Origin: a virus
IMG/VR virus record: IMGVR_UViG_3300028581_000244
Location: 1-23,893 of that record
Reading direction: 5' to 3' (one strand)
Length of the DNA stretch: 23,893 nt
Of the stretch, positions 14,036-21,282 are shown one piece after another (within the stretch, counting starts at the first letter, position 1; each line of letters begins with the position of its first letter). The notes beneath the pieces were generated by a model, which was not told where the DNA came from, did not search any database, and saw only the letters and a list, made by a program, of their open reading frames with translations. The translations under genes and the position numbers were made by a program.

Positions 14036-15841
14036 ATGAGTACAGAAAGAAAACAAATTAGATTATCGGTAGAGAATTCAAAGGAATCTTTGAATACCGA
14101 CAGTTATATTAAGATAAACATTGATGATAGTGAAAGGTTACTACCACCTGGAGTTATTACAAAAATTGTTGATGCTGCTGAACGATTTGATTTTGAAAGA
14201 CAAAGAAGCACATATTATAGAATACTTGGAACAATCAATATATTGGCATCAAATCCACTGTTTAATTTGGATGATTCTGGTGCTTATTTGGATTTATACA
14301 CTTGGAAAGGATTTAACTACGTAAATCAAAATGGTGATTATCGTTTTACAGACCCAGTATATCCAAATGTTATTAAAAAATATTTAAAAGAAAATAATGG
14401 TTGGTTTGGTTATTATGACCCAGACATAACAAAAGCTGGTTTTTGTAATTATTTTGATATGGAACCTAAAAGAGAAAGGTTTTCATTTATTCAAGACATA
14501 GACCCATACCACAATCCAACAGGAGAACCAGTAAAAAATTGGGAATTAACAATAACATATCCAGCGACTTCAGATTCTGGTCACACAATGGTAAATGGTG
14601 GTCTGTTGTTGGTAGATATTCAACCAGCGGATGTTTCAACCAGACAAATGAGTGCAATATCAGCTGGTTGTTTACACAATTTGGCTGTGGGTGATTTAGT
14701 TAGAATCACAGGTTCAAACGGTTATGATGGAGACCATTTGGTAGTAAGAACAGGTTTAGATAATGGTGATTTAAAAGGCTATTATTTTGTTATAGACGTA
14801 CCGACATCACCTTTCAATACTATAGACTTTGACTCTAGAATGAAAAAAGTGGTAAACGATAAAGAGTCTGTTTACTATTTTAGAAAATTTAGAAAAATAA
14901 AAACAAGAAATACTCCAGTTATTGAGACAGATGACTATGAAACATACAGAGTTGCTTTTAGTGAAAATTCTTATCAAGATGATATAACTCAATTTGTTTT
15001 TAATGAAGACATTGACGTATCTGATTTGGTTGATAATTTAGGTAGACCACTTACAGAATTATATTTGACAGTGATAAAAACAGACAGCAATAATTTGTTT
15101 ACACAAGTTAAATCTGGTATTGAGTTGCCATTTATTGCACAGTTAAATACTAGCAGTAGTAGCAACCCATATTTGTTAGATATACCTGTTATAAATAAAA
15201 TACATAATGGTGGTTCATTGCCTTTTCCTAGCCATAAAGAATTAGAATTCAATGTAACAATAAACAACAATAATAATATTACAAACAATAATGATTATTA
15301 TGGTGATTTGGTAGAATACAATGAAGCTGAATTAAGAGAATATATTTTAGCTCACGTTTCTCATAGATTTAATACTCGTAATAGAGAGACCAGCCCATCA
15401 ATGACGTATACAACAATTGAAGCAAATCCTTTTACGACACCAAACACACCAGCAACTACTGTTACCACAAATTTAGGGCCTAGACAAGAAGGTTATTTCT
15501 ATAAAGCCCATCATATGATTAGAATAAAACAATTTTCAACCTATATAGAACAAAGTGATGCTAACACAATTGGTATACCTAGTTATGCTGTAGCTTTGGG
15601 TGACGGCACATATTTATGGAGGGATGTTTTGGATATTGGATTTAACCAAGTTGATGGAACGGCTTTAAATTATCCATTTTTAAATGGTTGTCACTACAGA
15701 TACGACAATTATTGTTTTTATGTAAGAAGACAAGACCCATTTGATAATTGGGATTTATACTACTCAACCTATCCAAGCGACCCTGTAGGGGAAAGCATTA
15801 CTGATAAATTTACAATTAACTCGGCTGAAGATGTTTGTTAA
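14036..15841 (+). CDS. Virion structural protein, unknown family (baseplate cluster)
   Basis: 601 residues from ATG 14036. An in-frame ATG at 14006 overlaps the previous gene by 26 bases; 14036, 5 bases after the previous stop, is preferred and gives MSTERKQIRLSVEN. The family is not recognised. Visible features are an early charged segment with DAAERFDFERQRSTYYRI, beta-rich sequence in the middle (VGDLVRITGSNGYDGDHLVV is a small-barrel-like stretch), an asparagine run near residue 415 (NNNNNITNNND) that is probably a loop or linker, and an aromatic-rich C-terminus (YYSTYPSDP). No signal peptide, membrane helix or catalytic motif is seen. Its position between large tail proteins and its end overlapping the next gene by 11 bases support a coordinately expressed baseplate or tail component. 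Confidence 0.7.
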   Translation: MSTERKQIRLSVENSKESLNTDSYIKINIDDSERLLPPGVITKIVDAAERFDFERQRSTYYRILGTINILASNPLFNLDDSGAYLDLYTWKGFNYVNQNGDYRFTDPVYPNVIKKYLKENNGWFGYYDPDITKAGFCNYFDMEPKRERFSFIQDIDPYHNPTGEPVKNWELTITYPATSDSGHTMVNGGLLLVDIQPADVSTRQMSAISAGCLHNLAVGDLVRITGSNGYDGDHLVVRTGLDNGDLKGYYFVIDVPTSPFNTIDFDSRMKKVVNDKESVYYFRKFRKIKTRNTPVIETDDYETYRVAFSENSYQDDITQFVFNEDIDVSDLVDNLGRPLTELYLTVIKTDSNNLFTQVKSGIELPFIAQLNTSSSSNPYLLDIPVINKIHNGGSLPFPSHKELEFNVTINNNNNITNNNDYYGDLVEYNEAELREYILAHVSHRFNTRNRETSPSMTYTTIEANPFTTPNTPATTVTTNLGPRQEGYFYKAHHMIRIKQFSTYIEQSDANTIGIPSYAVALGDGTYLWRDVLDIGFNQVDGTALNYPFLNGCHYRYDNYCFYVRRQDPFDNWDLYYSTYPSDPVGESITDKFTINSAEDVC

Positions 15842-16670
15842 CAAATTTCAAATAAACCTAGCAACACTAGCTAGCGGTACAACAGCAACGACAATAAATA
15901 TTCCGATAAATATGGAATATCAAGTTGTTGACAATGCTGAGTTGGTTGACCGTGTGTTTGTTGACGTTGAAACTGAAAAAAACATTAACCCAATTATTGA
16001 CTACGAAAAAACAAGGTTTGTTCCAATTGATAAAACATCACTACCAATAGATAGAATAATATATAGAGTAACATTAATAGCTGGTAATACATATGGTGCA
16101 ATAGGTTTTACAGATGATGATATAAAATTTAGAAAAGAAAATTTTAGACAAAGTTTTTTAAATTTGAATTTTTATGATTCTGACAATCCTTTATCACAAA
16201 ATCTAGTTACAAATATTACACTTTATTCTAGAATAACACAATCTGATTTGGTACCCATGGGGTCTCCAATTGGTGTTATCGGCCAACCAAAACCAGCAAA
16301 CCAAATACCAATAACATACACATTAGAAAGCCCTCTTTTAAATCCTAGAGGTTTTTCTGAAGGATATTTTTTGTATGACTATAAAGATGAATTGCTAATA
16401 GGCGGACCACCTAAATACTTGTACATGAGAGCCAGCTTTAAAAATGCAAAAGATGGCAGAACTACAAACATGATGGTCAAACAAGCAGCACAACCTATTG
16501 ATACGCTTATACACGAATTGTACACTAGATTTATATTATCTAGGACAACAACTGGGTATTTCTATACTATAGATGATTCCTATCAAGGAAACATACCAGC
16601 ACCATCAAATAATGTAACTTACCTAGGTAATAAGATTTTTGTTAATTTATATCAAATAAATGCTCTATAA
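15831..16670 (+). CDS. Virion structural protein, unknown family (baseplate cluster)
   Basis: 279 residues. The start overlaps the end of the preceding gene by 11 bases and its stop shares one base with the next start (TAATG), so three successive genes are likely translationally coupled and needed in set proportions. The sequence alternates beta-strand-like segments (TTINIPINMEYQVV, RIIYRVTLIAG) and has a compact motif FRQSFLNLNFYDSDNP, followed by QNLVTNITLYSRI. The C-terminal third includes a helix-like HELYTRFILSRTTTGYFY. No family is recognised and no enzymatic motif is visible. By size and position it could stand where T4-like phages have gp8, a baseplate wedge protein of 334 residues, but there is no sequence reason to claim that. 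Confidence 0.68.
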   Translation: MFVNKFQINLATLASGTTATTINIPINMEYQVVDNAELVDRVFVDVETEKNINPIIDYEKTRFVPIDKTSLPIDRIIYRVTLIAGNTYGAIGFTDDDIKFRKENFRQSFLNLNFYDSDNPLSQNLVTNITLYSRITQSDLVPMGSPIGVIGQPKPANQIPITYTLESPLLNPRGFSEGYFLYDYKDELLIGGPPKYLYMRASFKNAKDGRTTNMMVKQAAQPIDTLIHELYTRFILSRTTTGYFYTIDDSYQGNIPAPSNNVTYLGNKIFVNLYQINAL

Positions 16671-17551
16671 TGGAATTAGTTAAACGTCAAATATCGTTAG
16701 AAAACAGCACAAATAGGGGTGATTTTAGCTCATCATGGGGTGCCATGACCGCTAGTACGTTTTACGTTAATATTTTCTTGTCTCAAGATATTGATGATAT
16801 GGGTCTTTTTACTGATATACAATATTTTTCAAATGTTCCAGTAGCTCAATCACCAGTAGATTATTCCATTTTAATTAATAAAATGATTCAGAGTGGTTAT
16901 ACTTCACCTTTTATGTTTGGTATTTTACCACCAGCATTTACAGGTATAACTGAGACAGACCTTAAAACACTTCGTTTTACAGGGAATACGGAATCATCAT
17001 ATTATGCATATTTTAATATACCAATAACTGGTTTCACAGATAGCAAAATAGAAGACGTGTATTCTTATAGTCAGTTAGACAGATTAAAAGTTGGTTTGGA
17101 TATTGAAGCTGAGACATACATAAACTATATTGGAAATACAATAAACGGTGTTAGTAGAGTTTCATCTGATGGAGAGCCAGTTGTTTATGTAGTAGATACA
17201 GCGAATAATGCATTATTGGGTACAAATAACCAAAGCAGTGGTATATTATATAGAGACTATTCTGGTATAACTAGAACTGTTACATATGAAGATGGGGTGA
17301 CTGAAGTAATCCCAGTAACTCAATTTAGGTTTAGGGGTGAGGGTAAAAACCAAACAACAGTCTCATTATCCGCCATTACCAAAGAAGAATATTTGTTTGG
17401 AATAATTTCTACACCAGAAGTTCAAAGTGATGTATTTATAGATAGAGGTATAACTTCAGTTATGGATATGCACTTAAGACTTTCTGAAATAAAAAATATG
17501 GGAGAATTAGCCAGATATGGTAACGGATTTTACACAATTAGAAGAACATAA
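16670..17551 (+). CDS. Virion structural protein, unknown family (baseplate cluster)
   Basis: 293 residues, starting at the TAATG junction with the previous gene. It opens MELVKRQISLENSTNRGDF, then has WGAMTASTFYVNIFLSQDIDDMGLF and, near the middle, a run of acidic, aromatic and beta-like segments. The last 60 residues (KEEYLFGIISTPEVQ, DRGITSVMDMHLRLSEI, MGELARYGNGFYTI) look like a helix-plus-strand closing domain. No signal peptide, membrane helix, cysteine cluster or catalytic motif is present. No family is recognised. Its tight coupling to the two preceding genes suggests it belongs to the same subassembly. A 49-base AT-rich gap separates it from the next gene. Confidence 0.68.
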   Translation: MELVKRQISLENSTNRGDFSSSWGAMTASTFYVNIFLSQDIDDMGLFTDIQYFSNVPVAQSPVDYSILINKMIQSGYTSPFMFGILPPAFTGITETDLKTLRFTGNTESSYYAYFNIPITGFTDSKIEDVYSYSQLDRLKVGLDIEAETYINYIGNTINGVSRVSSDGEPVVYVVDTANNALLGTNNQSSGILYRDYSGITRTVTYEDGVTEVIPVTQFRFRGEGKNQTTVSLSAITKEEYLFGIISTPEVQSDVFIDRGITSVMDMHLRLSEIKNMGELARYGNGFYTIRRT

Positions 17552-17600
17552 AATACACTTTGAAAAAATCATAGTTATATTATAAAAAAAAAAGAATAAA

Positions 17601-18524
17601 ATGGCAACAGGAACTTATGGAATAGTTAGACCAGCAGACATCAGACCAGATGACGTTGAGATTTTCTATCATTATTCACCATCTAGAGACCAAATTGGTA
17701 ACACTACATTACAAAAGTTAAACCCAGCTGATGTTTTAATACCGCTGGATAATCCAAACAAAACTCAGTCGAATGTGACTGGTTTTGAAATATTTGGTGG
17801 AATGTATACATTAAAATTACCAGCAAATTTATTTGGTATAAAAGGGTTTTATTCAATTATAATAAAACCAATAGAAATAAGAACCAAAATAGTTGACATT
17901 GGTGTATTGTCTGCATTTCCAGACATACAAGGTTTATTGTTTGATTTGGCGGCTATTCCACAACAATTTTTGACTAGATTCGAAAATAATGGTTTGGTTG
18001 GGTACAGAGTTGAGTATTTGAGTACCAATACTAGTGGTCCTGATGCTAAAATAAATAACTTTTTTAGGGTAATTACATCAAATAACAGAGCTGAACCAGT
18101 AAATCAAAACTTAACCAATAGCAATCAAAAAGCTATTAGATATAGGTTTAATGACAATTCAACTTTAACATTTTGCACTGTTTCACCATCATCAGCATCT
18201 AATGTAAAACCAAATGCGTTACCTTATATTGGTCAACCAAACCAACAAGTTATCATAACAAATACATTTTTCAATCCTTTGATGATTGAAATTGAAATGG
18301 TTGAACAAGATATTGAAACATTGGCCTTTGCTTTGTTCGGAAATCAAACAAAATCTATCGAAGATGGTATTTATACTATCTACAACTTCAATAATCAGAT
18401 TTACAAACAGTATGATTTGTATGAAATAAAAGATAGGTTTACTGGTAAACCATTGTTTGAAGTTAGACAACAAAGAACAACTATTGATTTTACTAAAAAC
18501 TTTACAACAGTAACAACAGTATAA
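17601..18524 (+). CDS. Virion structural protein, unknown family (tail cluster)
   Basis: 307 residues opening MATGTYGIVRPADIRPDDVEIFYHYSP, an N-terminus that begins with a conserved-looking extended arm. The body is mostly beta (FEIFGGMYTLKLPANLFGIKGFYSIIIKPIEIRTKIVDIG), followed by a Ser/Asn-rich stretch (TVSPSSASNVKP) and a C-terminal part with alternating strands (DGIYTIYNFNNQIYKQYDLYEI). No transmembrane segment or known motif is visible. The gene follows the longest gap of this cluster (17552-17600, containing A10 before the ATG) and is separated from the 904-residue gene by 6 bases. A role beside the neighbouring gpI-like protein is inferred only from position. Confidence 0.68.
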   Translation: MATGTYGIVRPADIRPDDVEIFYHYSPSRDQIGNTTLQKLNPADVLIPLDNPNKTQSNVTGFEIFGGMYTLKLPANLFGIKGFYSIIIKPIEIRTKIVDIGVLSAFPDIQGLLFDLAAIPQQFLTRFENNGLVGYRVEYLSTNTSGPDAKINNFFRVITSNNRAEPVNQNLTNSNQKAIRYRFNDNSTLTFCTVSPSSASNVKPNALPYIGQPNQQVIITNTFFNPLMIEIEMVEQDIETLAFALFGNQTKSIEDGIYTIYNFNNQIYKQYDLYEIKDRFTGKPLFEVRQQRTTIDFTKNFTTVTTV

Positions 18525-18530
18525 TAGAAA

Positions 18531-21245
18531 ATGGCTAATGACAGAATAAAAGTAGTTGGATATGCTCAAAAAGTTGTTTATACTGATGGTATCGAGTATA
18601 GAAACTTTACACCTGACTTAGTTGGTGTACAGCTTGCTAGTGATGGCAACACCCCATTGTTCACAATGGGTAACTTTGCTGTTACAACAAACTTAGACCC
18701 TAAACTAACAAAGTTTTTTACAACATCAAACTTTTCTAATTTTGTCACCCTATCAAGTTTAAATGTAACGGTAGAACAAGCCGCTGTATTGTTAGATGAC
18801 AATGCTAGACCAATCTTAAATTTAGATAAATCAAAATTAGATTATTATGCTTTGTTTGGTTCCCTTAGAGAACTTATGAGAGTTTCTTTGGAGGATATAA
18901 TTTTAAAGTGGCCAGCTTCTTTGTATTTGACACCACTAACAACTGGTGCTTTAGGTGTTCCAGTAACTGGTAATACAGTACAAAATTATATTTATGATGA
19001 TTTATATGAAACATCAACATTTAGAATAAACACATCATTTGTAAATAATAATTTCGGAATTGTTTATACAACAAATGGTTCAATTCTTAATACTTTTAAT
19101 GAAGCAAATGACTTAAGAAATTTTACGGTTAACTACAACTCATATGCAATTGCATATAATAATCAAGAATATGAAATATTAGAATATACTGCGTCAACAT
19201 ATACTTCTAATGATTATGCTTATTTTAAAGTAAAAGGCGACCCATTTTCAGCTGCAACACCAGATTTAGCTGCGACATATCATATAAAACCTAAAAACGT
19301 TTTAGTAGATAAATTCTTCAATGAATTACCTGATTTAGAGTATTATTTGTTAAGTCGTGATGTAACACCAATATATACCGCTAGCTTTACCTATCCTGTA
19401 AAATCAGACGTTGGTGTTATTGTTTATGTTACAAATTCTGCAACATGGCCAGTAAGTGATGGTTACAATATTGATTTTAAAAGTAGTGATTATTTTGATT
19501 ATGCAACAAAATTATTAGAGATTTGTGATGTAAATGATTTGTCATCAAGCAACCTAATGAATAGGTTTTTGGTTTCTGAATCAATTACATCTTTCGACAC
19601 AGCACCAGTTCGTTTATCAGCAGACGAAGAAGATGATACAGGTCAAAAGATAAACAAAACGTTACAAATATATGGTAGAGAATATGATGAGTTAAATAGA
19701 TACATAATAGGTATTAGTTTTGCAAATACGGTAAGTTACGATAAAAAAGATAACACGCCAGACATTTACCTTAAAAATTTAGCAAATGTTTTAGGGTGGG
19801 AATTAGTATCGGCAGTATTTGACAATGACTTATTAACTAGTTATGTGTCTACACCACAATCAACCTATTCTGGTCAAAGCGTTGGCTTGACACCAGTTGA
19901 AGCTGATGTTGAACTTTGGAGAAGAATAATTCTAAATAGTCCGTGGATATGGAAATCAAAAGGTGCAAGAAAATCAATTGAATTTTTATTAAGATTTATT
20001 GGGTCACCAAAAGGTTTGATTCAATTCAACGAATACATTTACAAAGCAGATGGACCAATTGATGTTGAGTTATTTAATGCTGTATTGCTTTTAAATGGGT
20101 TAAATAATGATGATTTATCAATATATCCAATTGATTCTGAAGGTTATCCAAGACCATTAGCAGATACACCAGACATGTATTTTCAAAATTATGGTTTATG
20201 GTATAGAGAAACTGGCGGAACAGGTGCAACAATAGATATATTGGGCGGCAACAACCCACACGTTGGGCCATATGACGGTGGGTCTAGGTATCTTGACCAA
20301 TTTACTTGTTTGATACCTAGATTTAGCGCTGTTACGGTTAGTTCAGTTACAACAACAACCGACACAACAAATCTGTATAGTAATTACGATTTCGGTAGTT
20401 TTAATAGCGGTGTTACGACAGCAACAACCGTCACATCGGTAAACATGACAAATGTAGATGGTAGTACTTTGGATAATTGTATTGTCTTCAAACCATCTAT
20501 TATCGTAGACCCTAATCCATCACCAATATTGAATGAATGTGGTTGTGATACTGGTCAAATAGATAATGTATTAAGCCTTTGTGTGAGTGAAACGGAACCA
20601 AAAAAACAAAATTGTCCTAAATTTGTAAAGGAACCATCTTTAACATCTCTTGGGTTACTTTCATTTTCGTATGAACAATATCTACCAAATGGTAGTGTTT
20701 ACCAAGTAAATAATTCACGAGTTGGTTTGGATTCTAAATTTACGTCAATAGATTGTTGTAAAAAAGTTGGTGGTAACCCATTTCCTTACAGTGAAATAAA
20801 CAAAGGTGTGGTTGAAAATAAAGGTTATATTTGTTGTAAAGCAAACCAAACACCATCTTCGTCATTTGAAAGATGTGGTTGTTTTGTTACTTGTAAATGG
20901 ATGGTTCAAACAAACTATGTAACCCTTCCAGTATTAGCTCAACAAGCTCAACAATCTAATTATCTATTATTTAAAGATTTGGATGGAAGTAATCATGTTG
21001 TTATGCCAGATAAATGTAATTGTATTAAAAAAAATGCGGCTGGTCAAACACTTACAACTCCCGTTCCAAATATAACCGACCCATTTACTGGACAAGTTGG
21101 TGTAGCATGTCAATTAACACAATTTGGTATGGTTGACATAGCAAATGGTCAAAATGGAACAATATATGCTTTCTATAATAATAAAGCAAATGGGGTTACT
21201 AATAATTTTTATCCAAGAAAAATAGATTGTTTTTACACCCCATAA
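18531..21245 (+). CDS. Baseplate/tail protein with a P2 gpI (tail protein I)-like core and cysteine-rich C-terminal region
   Basis: 904 residues. A central segment (about 395-495) has YGREYDELNRYIIGI, then DIYLKNLANVLGWEL, then ELWRRIILNSPWIWKSKGARKSIEFLLRFIGSP. The spacing of a Leu-rich helix, a 'WRRIIL' helix and a Lys-Gly turn before a helix is reminiscent of tail protein I of P2 and the related part of T4 gp7, wedge proteins that connect to fibres. This is a structural analogy from pattern only. The N-terminal 390 residues are beta-rich and unassigned. From about residue 668 there are 15 cysteines, including ECGC, DCC, ICC, RCGC and KCNC, suggesting metal binding or disulphides at an exposed end. 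The gene sits between the smaller virion genes and another cysteine-containing large protein with a related CC motif. Confidence 0.72.
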   Translation: MANDRIKVVGYAQKVVYTDGIEYRNFTPDLVGVQLASDGNTPLFTMGNFAVTTNLDPKLTKFFTTSNFSNFVTLSSLNVTVEQAAVLLDDNARPILNLDKSKLDYYALFGSLRELMRVSLEDIILKWPASLYLTPLTTGALGVPVTGNTVQNYIYDDLYETSTFRINTSFVNNNFGIVYTTNGSILNTFNEANDLRNFTVNYNSYAIAYNNQEYEILEYTASTYTSNDYAYFKVKGDPFSAATPDLAATYHIKPKNVLVDKFFNELPDLEYYLLSRDVTPIYTASFTYPVKSDVGVIVYVTNSATWPVSDGYNIDFKSSDYFDYATKLLEICDVNDLSSSNLMNRFLVSESITSFDTAPVRLSADEEDDTGQKINKTLQIYGREYDELNRYIIGISFANTVSYDKKDNTPDIYLKNLANVLGWELVSAVFDNDLLTSYVSTPQSTYSGQSVGLTPVEADVELWRRIILNSPWIWKSKGARKSIEFLLRFIGSPKGLIQFNEYIYKADGPIDVELFNAVLLLNGLNNDDLSIYPIDSEGYPRPLADTPDMYFQNYGLWYRETGGTGATIDILGGNNPHVGPYDGGSRYLDQFTCLIPRFSAVTVSSVTTTTDTTNLYSNYDFGSFNSGVTTATTVTSVNMTNVDGSTLDNCIVFKPSIIVDPNPSPILNECGCDTGQIDNVLSLCVSETEPKKQNCPKFVKEPSLTSLGLLSFSYEQYLPNGSVYQVNNSRVGLDSKFTSIDCCKKVGGNPFPYSEINKGVVENKGYICCKANQTPSSSFERCGCFVTCKWMVQTNYVTLPVLAQQAQQSNYLLFKDLDGSNHVVMPDKCNCIKKNAAGQTLTTPVPNITDPFTGQVGVACQLTQFGMVDIANGQNGTIYAFYNNKANGVTNNFYPRKIDCFYTP

Positions 21246-21282
21246 TAATAAAATGAATATTTATCTCTAAATAAAAACAATA

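Noticed and set aside
18219-18569. Minus-strand open frame of 116 codons
   Set aside because: It spans two + strand genes and their junction, with Cys/Phe/Ile-rich sequence typical of antisense shadows in AT-rich DNA.
21246-21282. Possible regulatory site before the last gene
   Set aside because: 37 bases of A/T-rich sequence with no inverted repeat or promoter consensus; nothing supportable.
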